A program made the position numbers and the translations under genes. DNA of 64,000 nt from Oxyruncus cristatus (Eukaryota; Chordata; Aves; Passeriformes; Cotingidae). Within the stretch, counting starts at the first letter, position 1, and every line of letters begins with the position of its first letter. The notes beneath the pieces are model-generated. The model was not told the origin of the DNA. It saw nothing but the letters and a program-made list of their open reading frames with translations, and searched no databases. The stretch spans positions 1-64,000 of the forward strand of contig VXAY01000162.1 in assembly GCA_013399855.1 (NCBI GenBank), read 5' to 3'. This document shows positions 27,101-37,977 of this stretch, piece by piece.

Positions 27101-30100
27101 GTAAACTCTTAAAAGCTGGAAAAGGATTGAGACTTAAAAAAAAAGTAATTTTGGGGGAGTTCTTCGTGTAGATAATCAGGTTTCCATAATTATTGTACTA
27201 ATACAAGTGTTACAAAGGTGGCTTTAGAAGGAAATAAATTCTGTATATCATTTTCAAGACTTGTGAATCAATGTGTAAAAACTCACTTGAACTGTCTCAT
27301 TGAGATTAGGCAGTCAGTCAGTGAATGTAGAAAAGTGTAATCTTGTAAATAATGTTTTTGGGGGCACATGTGTTGCTTCCTGGTGGAGAGTAATATGCAT
27401 TTTCTGAAGATCCAGTGATGTGAAAAGTGATAAAGTAGAACCTGTTTTGTGCAGTAATTATACAAACAGCTGTTTTTATTTATTTCAGAAAATATAGAAA
27501 CATTTGCAACTTTCAAATTACACACTTTATTTTCCATTCAGTCTTACCTTTGAAGAAACATCTCAGTGAAATCTGTCCACTTTTTCAGGCATGTTAAAGC
27601 TATATGTTTACACTGCAGCCCTGCAAAACAGTAGTTATACTCAATTGTGCATCTTCCACAACTGTGAAGGATTAGATGAGTACAGTGATCCTACCATTAT
27701 GCTTTAAATGTTAATTCTGAGGTAATCTAAAACTTTCTAATGTTTTGAGTAATTTTTTTGAGGAAAAAGAACCCTTATATTGTTTTTCACATTTAAAAAC
27801 AATTGGAACACAAAATAAGCTATTTCTGATTTTATTACTGTGTTCACTGTAAGAGGCATATTTGAAAGCTAAGTAAACTCTTGATAAAGCTCTCTATCAC
27901 ATTACTTCTATCTAATATATTTTGACAGGAATGTATCCTGTAGATCAAACAGAATATAATAATCTCAAAAGTGCTTTGGAAAGGCTGACATTGAATGACT
28001 CCAGTGTAACTGTTCATCGTGACAGTAGTCTTGCCTTAGGAGCTGGATGGAGGTGAGGCTTTTATACTGCTCTCATTTTTGGAACTGTTCATAAATGGAG
28101 AATGCAGGTTTAAGTCAATTGAAGATAGAATTAAAATGGATTCAAAATTAGGAGCTTTAGTTCAAATTAATAGCTAAAGATCAAAAGCATTTCATTTTCT
28201 TACATTCTCTGTTTGCACAGAGTGAAATTTGTTATGATTGATAGTTTTTGTTCTCCAAGACACATATTATGCAACTTCAGGATTATTTTGGTCCTGTGGA
28301 GGTTTTTTGCTATGCTTGATATTGTCACACTAGCAGTGTAAATATGCTGGAGGCTTAAAAAGACCACTGAAATTCTAGGGCAGATACAAAGACTTTTATA
28401 AAACAGGATACTTATTTTCCAGATTGGGTTTCCTTGGTCTTCTACATATGGAGGTTTTTAATCAACGTTTGGAGCAAGAGTATAATATGTCTGTTATTTT
28501 GACTGCACCGACAGTTCCATATAAAGCTGTTCTTTCCTCAGCAAAGTTGATAAAGGTATGTTAAATTCATTACAAATTTATATAAATGGCAGATTAAAAG
28601 CCTCCTATAATAAACACCTACAGTCTGTGTTTAAATGTGGGCTAGCACTGTATTTCATAGGAAACATTAGAAACACCAGTAAATAACTTACAACTTTTTT
28701 TAATTTTTTTTTTTTAGGATGTTAACTATTTTTCCCCCATCCAATTCAAGCACTCTCTTTTTATGTCTTACACTTGTCCTTGAAAATGGGAATATAGGAC
28801 GCTTATCTTGCCCTATTCTTTTAAATATAAATTGAGTGGACTGTGTTAAAAGCAGGTGAAATAATCTTCCAGGCTTTATCAGTCAAAAAACATGGATATT
28901 TTTAGGAATAGCTCGTAATGCTACTGTAGGGTCTTAGTAACTTAAAGGATAAGGATGAAGTAAGAAGGAAGGTCCTCAATTTACAGGTGAGAGAGAGACC
29001 TGGAAAGATGGATAAAAAAGCATTTTGTATTTCTCTCATTTCCCAACTAAAAAGGAAATCCTGTAATATTTTTGTATAATAATATTTAAAGGTATGCTGA
29101 TAAGGGACTTGTATATGTGATGTAGAAATCTCTTCTGAAATTGTTCTTGTTTTAAACTTGGGTTGCATAATGCACAAATGTTTTCAGGCAATCAAAACAT
29201 TTTTTTTAGCATTTTTTCAATGCTGTATTTGTCTCCTTTTCAGTCTACTTACTTGTAAAATTATGCTATCTTGTTTATTTGTTTGTTTTTAGGAGTATGG
29301 AAAAGATGAGATTACTATTATCAACCCTGCTCAGTTTCCTGATAAATTTTCAGTATCAGAATATTTGGAGCCAACTGTTCTTGGTACTATTGTAACACCT
29401 CATGAATATATTGGGAAAATTATTGCTTTGTGTCAGGTTGGTATATAGTTTTAGTTTTGTCTTTTGCATTTTTAACTCATCATTTTCGACTTAAAGTGAA
29501 GATACTAGATAGTATGATAATAGATATTAGTTCTTAAATAGTGTCTTTGACAGTAGTTATTAAATACTTTTGATAGAAAAAATGATTTTTAACTTCTTGT
29601 TTGTAAGATTTTGAACTGGAGAATCCATATATTGCAAGTTAGTGATGAAGATTAGTGACAATAAAGTGCGTGGTCTGTATTAAACTAACTCATAGCTTGT
29701 TCTGTTCTCCTGAAAGAATGGAATCTGCAGCAGGGGAATAAGATGTACTGGTTTTTTAGAAGTATATGGAAGAAAATACAGCTGCAGTCAGCACTTCACT
29801 GTGCACTCATGTATTTTTTTCAGTACTTCACTGAAGTAAATTTACAACACTGATGGCCAAACATATTTCCCCAAGTGTATTTGGGATATTTCTAATTGAA
29901 ATTTTTTTAACTGCCATGCATATTGTCTTTATGTTATTTTTTTCACAATATTTTTCTTAGCTTTTAACATTGCAGAATGTATAATACAAAACAGTACAGT
30001 ACTTGTACGTGAATACAGTGAAGAATAAAATCTATTAAAAAGAATTCCTAAAATAACTTTTAAGAACACCCTCCTGGGAGGAAAGAAGATGAGCCTGCAA

Positions 30101-33100
30101 GCCCTACTGTGTAATACTCCAGTTTGTGTGAAAATCTAATTTCAGTGAGACTTCATGGACAAATAATTATACATTTAAAAGGCAGCAGGAAGCAGAAGTT
30201 AAGGATTTCAGCAATTCAGCATTTAGAGAGGATAGGCTTGAATCATATGTCCAGTTAAGTTACTACCACTTCACTTATTATAGTGCTGCTATTTGTCCTG
30301 GGACTTCAGTGAACTACCAGTAAGAAGGTTACTTTGGGGCTTGCCATACAGGAAATCTCTTTTATAGCTGTTAATAGCTGTTCATTTTAATTTGCTTTGT
30401 ATTTTTTTGTAGAAAATTTCTGTCAAGGGGAACTGAAACAATTTTTATTTCTCTAGGATCGCAGGGCAGTCCAGAAGGATATGTTGTACATTGATGAAAA
30501 CAGGGTTATGCTAAAATACCTCTTTCCACTGAATGAAATTGTATTGGATTTTTATGATGCTCTTAAGTCTCTGTCTTCTGGCTACGCAAGGTAACTACCT
30601 CCCCTGTTCCCCCTTCCTCCCTCAAGGGGGGTGTGGTGAAAAAAGGTCTGAGGAACAGTTATGGAAGGGCACGAGTGAAGAATATTCCTTTACGATGGAA
30701 AATCTATGATGCAAATCTAGTCTCTCTTCACCTTTAATGGATTAGATTTGCTGTGAAAATGGATGGAAATAAGGCTGAAAAACATCAAAAGTGCAGCACT
30801 ACCTAATAATCATTGTCTTTGGTCATGTGTGTATTTTTCAAGTGCACCCTCTGGTGTGGCACAGTCTCATCTGTATGAGTTAGGTGGTGCTTACTTGTCT
30901 GAAGAGAAGCAAGGTAGAAGAAACAAGGGGATGGAGATTTTGAATTTTCTCTCCAGATCTAGCTCCCCAACTACATAAAACCCAACCTGTTTATCAGAAG
31001 CTATCTGATTATCAGAATTATGCTGGTTTTCCTTTGATTCAGATGTGATTGCAAATGTTACATTATCTTATTTTTTATTTCCTAATTGACTCATTAATAT
31101 AGCTTGTGTATTTTAATGCTCTCAATAATCATTCTTCTGTTATATAAATCTGTTCACATGACTAGGATTTATTAAGCCAACTACGACAGAAGAACTTCGA
31201 AATAATCTCAAAGGATTTTCCCCTCTCTGTTCTGATATTTCAGATTTGACCAAATTATAATGGTATTGGTGATCCTCCACATTTATACTTGCACACAAGA
31301 TCTGTCTGTCTCTGTCTTGCATACGTTACCTCTGTAACTCTAGCAGTTTAAGAATTTTTGCAAACTGACACACAGACAGCAAGTCCCATACCTACGAAAG
31401 GAAAGTTTGGCAATTAAGTGGAAAACTTAGTTGTCAGAGAGAATGATAATAGGGGTCATATAAATGAGAGGATGAAAAGAAAGCAGTCCAGCATTAGTGT
31501 TTGATTCCTTTGTTATTCAGGACTGTTCAGAAGCTGTTTTGGAGGGTTCTGTTTCCTGGAGCTTGAAGGAACCTCCAGCTGACAGAAATAAGTGTTTGAA
31601 TAAACTCATTAAAAAACTGTATTAAGCATGTAGATTTCTGCTTGATTATCTTGCTCAGTAGATAGGAAGGATATCCTGGAAGTCAGGATGACATCTTCCG
31701 CTGCATTGGAGGGGACATTATGTGCAGTACATTTCTAGTCTGGTTTTGCACTGGGGAGATGTACTGAGAGACTATTAAAAACTGTAATCCCATTTTATTA
31801 AAAAGTTCAAGTGTTTTATTAAGAATTGTGTCTATAATTTAAAATTTATGGAACAAAGGATGCAGAATATAATTTTACAATATCATCACTAACTTCTGCA
31901 CTGTTTTTTTTTTCTTAGTTTTGATTATGAAGATGCAGGATACCAAGCAGCAGACCTAATTAAAATGGATATTCTTCTAAATGGAAATCCAGTTGAAGAA
32001 CTGTCTACTATCATACACAAGTAGGTTGACTAGATTCTTTATGCCAAAGAAATAAGACTTCCTATTAACTTCAGTGAAAACATTGTCTATTAATAGGACT
32101 TTCCTGACCTAAACAAATATATGATTCTAAGTGATTCTAGGTACAGGTATTACTCATATGTGACAAATATGTATGAGCATTGAGGATTTGCCACATCACC
32201 ACCTTCATCACCACTGAAAAAGAGAGGCATTTTATAATATGAAAATTAGGGGATACATACCGTAACTAATAGCAATTTCAACTTCTCTTCTCAGTTAAAG
32301 TGCTGGATATCATATTTTTTGTGGCAAGTGTAGGGCAGAGAGGTGAAGGAAAATGCATAATGCCAATCTTCTAAGGGGCTGGAAAAATTTTAAGTGCAGA
32401 TCAGTCAAGGAGATGCCAGATGAAGCATTTATGGTACTTCGTATTTTAAAAGTTGGTTTTATTCTCCCAATAATTCCTGTTCTATAGAAGTTTATTGTTG
32501 TCTTGTCTCCAGCCTTAGCACCAGGAAAACATAAATATTCACTGTATGCAATTACCTCAAATTTTTTTTGATAAAATGATTCAATTTCCATGACTGTCTC
32601 AGGAATTATGGGTGAGAATAATGCTTTTCCCATTTCCAGCCTCTCCTCAGTTTTTTTCAAGTTTCCCTTCTGTAACTTCAGGATTCCTTTCCAGTAATCC
32701 CGAGATCAACTTTTTGTGGGTTGTTTGGTTTTCCTTCTCAAAATACTAATTTATAGTTGCTAAATATTTGTATATTTTCATATTTTTTTACATAACTGCA
32801 ATATTGAAATCCTTGGAATTCTGTAACTCCAAAAGGTTGACATAGGAAAAGGAAACGCTTGCCTTGTTCAGATGGGTTATGGGGCTGGAGTGATACAACT
32901 CTCTTGCATTCAATTGCTAATGTGTTTTTCATAAATACAAGGTGTTTAACAATCTGCCTGCATCTCTTACTCCAAAAAGATGCAAAGTGGAGTGGCCCAC
33001 CTTGCTAAAGTTAGTTATTACTTTAACATGTATTTCTTGATCAGTGTAACTTGCACCCCTGGACTGTTTGACTCACTAAAAATGATAATCTTTTAGCTTT

Positions 33101-36100
33101 CGATTACAAATGAGTTTTATTTTAACTTGTAGTATTCATTCTGCTCTTGCTGCAGGTATTCTCAGTGTTCCCACTGCAAAATTGCATCTGTCTATATCAT
33201 AGAATCATAGAATAGAATCATAGAATCAGACGGGTTGGAAAGGACCTCGGAGATCATCAAGTCCAACCCTTGATCCAACCCCACTGTGGTTACTAGACTA
33301 TGGCATTAAGTGCCACGTCCAGCCTCGTCTTGAAAACCTCCAGGGATGGAGAATCCACCACTTCCCTGGGCAGCCCATTCCAATGGCTGATTACTCTCTC
33401 TGTAAAGAATTTCTTTCTAATATCCAACCTAAACCTCCCCTGGCACAGCTTAAGGCCATGCCCTCTTGTCTTACGGCTGGTTGCCTGGGAGAAGAGACCA
33501 ACCCCCACCTGGCTACAACCTCCTTTCAGATAGTTGTAGAGAGCGATGAGGTCTCCCCTGAGCCTTCTCTTCTCCAGGCTAAACAACCCCAGCTCCTTCA
33601 GCCTCTCCTCATAGGGCTTGTGCTCAAGTCCCTTCACCAACCTTGTTGCTCTCCTCTGCACCTGCTCCAGCACCTCAATATCCTTCCTGAACTGAGGGGC
33701 CCAGAACTGGACACAGCACTCCAGGTGTGGCCTCACCAGCGCCGAGTACAGGGGCAGAATCACTTCCCTGTTCCTGCTGGCCACACTGTTCCTGATCCAG
33801 GCCAGGATGCCATTGGCCTTCTTGGCCACCTGGGCACACTGCTGGCTCGTGTTCAGCTTCCTGTCAATCCAAACTCCCAGATCCCTTTCTGCCTGGCTGC
33901 TCTCCAGCCACTCTGTGCCCAGCCTGTAGCGCTGCAGGGGGTGGTTGTGGCCAAAGTGCAGGACCCGGCCCTTGGCCTTGTTGAACCTCATCCCGTTGGA
34001 ATCAGCCCAGCTCTCCAGTCTGTCCAGGTCCCTCTGCAGAGCTCTCCTGCCTTCCAGCAGGTCGACACTCCCCCCCAGCTTGGTGTCATCTGCAAATTTA
34101 CTAATAGTGCACTCTATCCCTTCATCTAAATCAATAAAGATATTAAACAGGACTGGGCCCAACACTGATCCCTGGGGGACACCACTAGTGACCAGCTGCC
34201 AACTGGATGCAGCCCCGTTCACCACCACTTTCTGGGCCCGGCCCTCCAGCCAATTCCTAACCCAGCAATATAATTATATATAATTATGCTGAATTACAGA
34301 GATTACTGTAAACTAGTATTAAACTGGCCATTATTTGTTCTAATTATAAAAATAAATATCTCTGTCTCCTAAAACTGTAATGCTTAATGAACATTACTTA
34401 AGTACTTCATGCTTAAATTGTTTGCTCTATACAGGTAGTAAGGAGTCACATTGTTGTTACCTGAAAATATGTAAACCTGATTTCAGCTGTATGTTGGTAA
34501 AAGTCTACTAAATAAGGATATTTTTAGAGAGAATAGAGACCCATTTCTTTCCAATGGCTTATGAAAGTATGTTAGTAGCTTCTTTAGACCTTTTTTCTCT
34601 TTGCAGAATCTGTAGCATGTGCAGATGCTGAATATAGTTGGATAATTTTTATTAGCAGTTGACAAGAGCACATGATTTTTTTTTTCTTGTTATATAAAGC
34701 CAGATCTTTTTAAAGTATTTCTTTAATATGTAGATATTTTGACCATTTGGGCCTACAGTCAATGAAAATTCTCCTTGACCTAGTTTAAAATTTCATTCGG
34801 AGATGTAACAGTATACAAAATGGCTTCAGTGTGATGGATAATCAGGGTGTTTATTATAAATACTTTAAGGCCTGCTGTTAATGCAGTCTTATCACCTGTT
34901 AATATGAAACAGGTGACATACAGAGACCACTCAGTAGATGCAAAATATGATCTGATCACCTTATCTTTTGAGCTAAAAAGAGGAAAACTTATACTGAAAT
35001 CCTTTTATCAAACAGTTTGGTCTCTGGATATATTTTTGGTGTTGCATTACTCTTTCTGAAAACACTGGTGACTTCCTTTTTCAGTGATAAGGCATATGCC
35101 ACTGGTAAACTCCTGTGTGAACGTTTAAAAGAGGCTATACCTAGACAGTTGTTTGAAATAGCCATCCAGGCTGCTATTGGCAAGAAAATCATTGCAAGAG
35201 AAACGTAAGTGAAGACCATGTGTTCCCTTTTTTTCCCCTCCATAATTTAAGCTATATAAAATACAGATTTTTAATGTCACAGAAAGTTTTATACATTACA
35301 GTACTTTCAGTGTAAAGTTGTATTTTTCTTATATATGATACCAGACATCTTGAAAAAAAGAGAAAAAACCCCAAAACCATATTTGAGGTGTGACTATGAC
35401 TAAAGATTTTGAATTACATTTATACAAAGAAAATGTATTTTTATTTTAAATTGCTTGTGGTCAGCATTGCACTTAGTGGATAAAGCATAATGTGCAACAC
35501 CTGTGTGTCCATTTCCTCTTTGGCAGTGGAAGAAGTTTCTTCCTACTGAAAAAAAGTAGCTAGTTGTGGAATAGCTTAATCTCTGCGAGGGTCAGCAAAA
35601 AAAGAACTGGTTTGTGCTGTTCCAAAGGAAATACGTTGCAAGCTGAACACGCAACTTTTTCTTAAGCAGCATGCGCTTCTTTAGAGCAAACAGTTTCCTT
35701 GATGCCGTGTTTCTTGTCACGTTTTTCTGTTGCTATTTAAATAGAATTTAAATTGTGGTAAAATGATTATAGGTAGGAATTTAAGCCAAGGTACTGTAAG
35801 AATTTGTGTTTATATCTATACACACATGGATGCAACACTTCCTATGAGCCATAGCAGAAGTCCTAGATAAAAGGCAAAATTGTTATTTTTTTCATTTACA
35901 CATTGTACACCCTAAGGGGTATTTCTGGAATTACGAACTGTGAATGGCATCTTCTGCTTCAAACGTCATCTCTTGTATACAAAATATGAAAATGTTATGA
36001 TGCTGATGCATCTTACAAATGTTCTGATGCTGATGCATCTTACATTTCTACATAGTAGAAAAACAATTAGCATTTTGACAACTCAGTATTTAGCTTCACA

Positions 36101-37259
36101 AACAGATGTTCTTATGTGTTAAAGGTGCATGTTATTTTATTTTACAGGCTGAAAGCTTACAGGAAGAACGTTGTGGCAAAATGTGTAGGTATTTTTTTTT
36201 TTTTTAATGTTTCTGACACTTGTAAACCTGCCAAGATGATAGGCCCATCTTTTCCTAGAAATCCAGCAAAGACATGTTCAGCTTGCGCTCCTAAGTATCA
36301 GTGGAATTTTAACAGATACTTTTAAGCTTTTATTTTAAAATTCAACTCTTACAACGTCTAGCTGCAACTTGCAGAAAGAGGGGATCAGAAAAAGTAATGG
36401 CTTTTTCAAAGTTACATACTTGAGTGAACTCACTGTGTTCTAATAGTTGAAGACAGAGTAAATGTGTGTGTGTACACAAGCATATGTGTAACTTCACATT
36501 TCTTGAATTGTTTTTCAGATGATAAAAGTATAAATGTGCTTAGAAATAAAGCATTTAAATATTGAATAGTTGACTATTGACAAGACTCAACAAAGCTATA
36601 GGAAAAATGTGATACCTCTTACTCAGCTTATATTTAGCTCTCTGAAGCAAACATTGGAAAATATTAACCAAGTGTCCCTTTCTCACAACTGTAACAATTC
36701 TTCTGCTACGCAGAGATGCGGGATGGTGTTTGTTCAGTGCTGTACAAGGGTTTAGTTCATTTTTCTAGATAAAAGCACATAGTGCTAGTCAAGATGTCTC
36801 AGTGTATCTGAGCTGGCATCCTGCTGCTGTTCCACGGGGATATGGATCTGATGTATTGTCTAGTGTCAGCCAGGCTTATGTGAATGTGTGTATTTAGGTA
36901 ACAGAATTCCAACCTTCAGGTGTCCAAATGAACATGCTTACTTGCTCCCTCGTTTTTAATGAATATCCTTTAGGCATAACGATTTGGAGTATAAAATAAT
37001 CTTTTGTCATAATATAACCAACCTTCCTGGCTTTCTTTAAGCCTTTGAATTTAGTGTTGCTGAAATGTACTGTAGTTGCATTTGTTGTTTAAGCTTACTA
37101 AAATATTTTTCCTTTTCACAGTATGGTGGAGACATTACAAGAAGAATGAAGCTTTTAAAGAGACAGGCAGAAAGCAAGAGGTTGATGAGAAAAATTGGCA
37201 ACGTGGAAGTACCAAAAGATGCCTTTATACGTGTTCTAAAGAGAGAAACTGACAAGTAG
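18100..37259 (+). CDS. GUF1: GUF1: mitochondrial translation elongation factor 4 (LepA-type GTPase), 17 coding exons, exon 1 incomplete
   Basis: The product is the mitochondrial EF4/LepA-family GTPase, which binds mitoribosomes at the matrix side of the inner membrane and promotes back-translocation or accurate elongation under stress. I joined the exons by eye at GT-AG sites: 18100-(gap), 18874-18985, 20531-20679, 20889-20969, 22490-22567, 23386-23469, 23949-24013, 25161-25364, 26709-26848, 27929-28052, 28423-28555, 29293-29436, 30457-30590, 31919-32020, 35085-35204, 36148-36184 and 37122-37259. Exons 2-17 total 1845 nt, giving 614 in-frame residues plus TAG. Seen motifs are the P-loop AHVDHGKST, switch I region with RGIT, DTPGH, NKID and SAK, followed by the EF-G-like domains and the LepA C-terminal domain ending KRETDK. 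Human GUF1 is 669 residues, so about 55 residues should lie in exon 1, of which 15 are visible before the N gap. Introns 7, 8 and 14 carry transposable elements. GNPDA2 lies tail to tail downstream. Confidence 0.96.
18147..18327. other. Assembly gap (181 N)
   Basis: A run of N hides the end of GUF1 exon 1, its splice donor and the left edge of the following LTR copy. The flanking sequence is very GC-rich, a usual cause of such gaps in bird assemblies. The gap size may be nominal. Confidence 0.99.
18328..18635 (+). mobile_element. Partial LTR of an endogenous retrovirus (same family as 46,467-47,070)
   Basis: From TGATGTCCAGGTGTT onward the sequence matches the copy at 46,467 over roughly the first 370 bp of that copy. 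Shared blocks include GAATTGCCTTGT, GACCACAAGGACATT-like and CTAATAAAG.CAACTCAGC. There is an internal deletion of roughly 50 bp, and the 3' half is missing. It lies in GUF1 intron 1, directly against the N gap. Both copies begin at the same TGATG, which supports a true LTR end. Confidence 0.75.
18874..18985 (+). CDS. GUF1: GUF1 exon 2: P-loop exon
   Basis: Acceptor TTTTTCAG, donor ACAG|GTAGGT. It encodes EKLDMS then the G1 motif [16 protein letters not shown], which binds the GTP phosphates and Mg2+. The exon ends in phase 1 within a Gly codon. Confidence 0.95.
20531..20679 (+). CDS. GUF1: GUF1 exon 3: switch I / G2
   Basis: Acceptor TTTTGTAG after a T-rich tract, donor CCA|GTAAGT. It encodes [20 protein letters not shown], the switch I region with the conserved RGIT, and ends inside the G3 motif (IDTP). 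Confidence 0.96.
20889..20969 (+). CDS. GUF1: GUF1 exon 4: G3 / switch II
   Basis: 27 codons starting [19 protein letters not shown] and ending VDANE. The GH completes DTPGH; this His is the catalytic His of translational GTPases. Donor GAG|GTAGAG. Confidence 0.96.
22490..22567 (+). CDS. GUF1: GUF1 exon 5
   Basis: 26 codons, [19 protein letters not shown] through PVINK. The final NK is the first half of the G4 NKID guanine-specificity motif, split by intron 5. Acceptor TTTTCTAG, donor AAG|GTAATA. Confidence 0.96.
23386..23469 (+). CDS. GUF1: GUF1 exon 6
   Basis: 28 codons starting [19 protein letters not shown], completing NKID, and ending DECIR. Donor AGG|GTAAGA. Confidence 0.95.
23949..24013 (+). 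CDS. GUF1: GUF1 exon 7: G5
   Basis: Encodes [25 protein letters not shown] is the G5 motif. Ends in phase 2 at CC|GTAAGT. A CR1 fragment lies in the intron that follows. Confidence 0.95.
24585..25042 (+). mobile_element. CR1 LINE fragment in GUF1 intron 7
   Basis: Contains [20 protein letters not shown] and the 3' end CCTATGATTCTATGG. It ends about 120 bp before exon 8, in the same orientation as GUF1. Confidence 0.9.
25161..25364 (+). CDS. GUF1: GUF1 exon 8: domain II
   Basis: Encodes [21 protein letters not shown] and on to NEQPTHKL, the beta-barrel domain II. Acceptor TGTGACAG; donor CT|GTAAGT splits the Leu codon. Intron 8 holds an LTR fragment. Confidence 0.95.
25905..26292 (+). mobile_element. 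Avian ERV LTR fragment in GUF1 intron 8
   Basis: Resembles the common bird LTR type with a GTTGAGCCCAGCCAGCAACT block, CTGTCCTGGTTTTGTCACCT, CAGCAATAGCTAAAACATGG, and the end TAGCTAAAACCAATACA. Recognised from memory of the block order; the family name is not certain. The 5' edge is unclear. Confidence 0.55.
26709..26848 (+). CDS. GUF1: GUF1 exon 9
   Basis: Encodes [39 protein letters not shown] and AKPMVFAG. Acceptor TTATTTAG, donor CAG|GTGAGG. Confidence 0.95.
27929..28052 (+). CDS. GUF1: GUF1 exon 10: domain III start
   Basis: Encodes [20 protein letters not shown] then [14 protein letters not shown], matching the EF4 domain III. Acceptor TTTGACAG, donor AG|GTGAGG. Confidence 0.95.
28423..28555 (+). 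CDS. GUF1: GUF1 exon 11
   Basis: Encodes [20 protein letters not shown], then [29 protein letters not shown] is a LepA-family hallmark. Donor AAG|GTATGT. Confidence 0.95.
29293..29436 (+). CDS. GUF1: GUF1 exon 12
   Basis: 48 codons: [20 protein letters not shown], then [20 protein letters not shown] and IIALCQ. Donor CAG|GTTGGT, less consensus than the others. Confidence 0.95.
30457..30590 (+). CDS. GUF1: GUF1 exon 13
   Basis: Encodes [40 protein letters not shown] and SGYA. This is the domain V / LepA C-terminal boundary region. Acceptor TTCTCTAG, donor AAG|GTAACT. Confidence 0.95.
31919..32020 (+). CDS. GUF1: GUF1 exon 14
   Basis: Encodes [20 protein letters not shown] and [19 protein letters not shown] is strongly conserved in LepA. 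Donor CAA|GTAGGT. Intron 14 holds a 1.1-kb CR1. Confidence 0.95.
33197..34270 (-). mobile_element. CR1 LINE with a long open ORF2 3' portion, GUF1 intron 14
   Basis: About 1.07 kb in minus orientation. A 311-codon frame (33293-34228) is open from the [18 protein letters not shown] block through FADDTKLGG to the C-terminal [20 protein letters not shown]. The CR1 octamer tail lies at 33197-33230 on the plus strand. FIDLDEGIE seems to lack one residue of the usual FI(N)DLDEGIE. The 5' part, with endonuclease and most of the RT, is absent, so it cannot move itself. The open frame suggests a relatively young copy. Confidence 0.93.
35085..35204 (+). CDS. GUF1: GUF1 exon 15
   Basis: Encodes [50 protein letters not shown] is a LepA C-terminal-domain signature. 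Donor AAAC|GTAAGT. Confidence 0.95.
35991..36045 (+). repeat. 27-bp tandem duplication in GUF1 intron 15
   Basis: TGATGCTGATGCATCTTAC occurs at 35998 and again at 36025, each preceded by AATGTT(A/C). About 100 bp before exon 16. Confidence 0.85.
36148..36184 (+). CDS. GUF1: GUF1 exon 16 (37-nt microexon)
   Basis: Only 37 nt, encoding [12 protein letters not shown]. It is flanked by TTTTACAG and TGT|GTAGGT. It keeps the frame into the last exon, so skipping it would shift the frame. Confidence 0.93.
36148..36184 (+). promoter_or_regulatory. Microexon splice context of GUF1 exon 16
   Basis: The 37-nt exon has a TTTTATTTTACAG acceptor and a TGT|GTAGGT donor followed at once by a 13-T run. That pyrimidine-rich run just inside the intron could help exon definition (inference). 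Confidence 0.3.
37122..37259 (+). CDS. GUF1: GUF1 exon 17 (terminal)
   Basis: Starts [20 protein letters not shown] and ends [20 protein letters not shown] then TAG at 37257-37259. This basic tail with YGGD.TR.MKLL is diagnostic of EF4 C-termini. Confidence 0.96.
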   Translation, partial: YGGDITRRMKLLKRQAESKRLMRKIGNVEVPKDAFIRVLKRETDK

Positions 37260-37439
37260 AGATCAGTGACATGATCGTTCTCTCAACTTTCTGCAGACGG
37301 TAGCATAGTGAGCTAATACATGATTTATCACTGTGAGAGGGAACATACTTGACTTTAATGGTGTAAATTAACTAAATGTGGGAAGATGAATTGAAAAGAC
37401 TGTGTACTTAATGTACAGATATTTTTAGAATATTATGAA

Positions 37440-37445
37440 AATAAA
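37440..37445 (+). terminator. GUF1: GUF1 poly(A) signal
   Basis: Canonical AATAAA 181 bp after the stop codon, followed by T-rich sequence. A short 3' UTR of about 200 nt is inferred. Confidence 0.7.
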
Positions 37446-37977
37446 GTTCACTTGACTGAATTTTTATTGTACTTCACTATTTTCATATTTTTAATACTTA
37501 AAAAATGTTTTAGTTTTGCATTGCAAGTCTGCATATGAAAGAAGAGGAACCATATGGCAAAAAGGTTATAAAAATAATTGAAAGGTATGTATAGACAAAC
37601 AATGCTGCGTTGGTTTGTTTTGTTTTTTTTTTGTAGAGTTTTAGCTGTTGCCATAACAATATCAAGCTGCTTCCTGTTTTACTTTTTCTAAAGTTGCTGT
37701 TGTCAGGAAATCATCATGATTCTGGAAAATCACCTCAGAAAAAAACAACAAAACCAAAACTTTTTTAACGTATACCACACTGTGTATTTTAAACTTGTTG
37801 AAGTGTGTAAGTTACCATTAGTGCAACCTAGCTGTACTCGGCTCCACAGAAATCGTAAGTTTTAACGTATTACAACACAGGATACGTAACTGTTCCACCA
37901 AAAGACCAATTCAAGCTTTAAAGAATTCCTCTGGCATGAAGGTTGGGTTAGAACATGTCTCTGTGTACTTGGTGAAG

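Noticed and set aside
33383..34129. 248-codon plus-strand frame
   Set aside because: Antisense shadow of the CR1 reverse-transcriptase frame.
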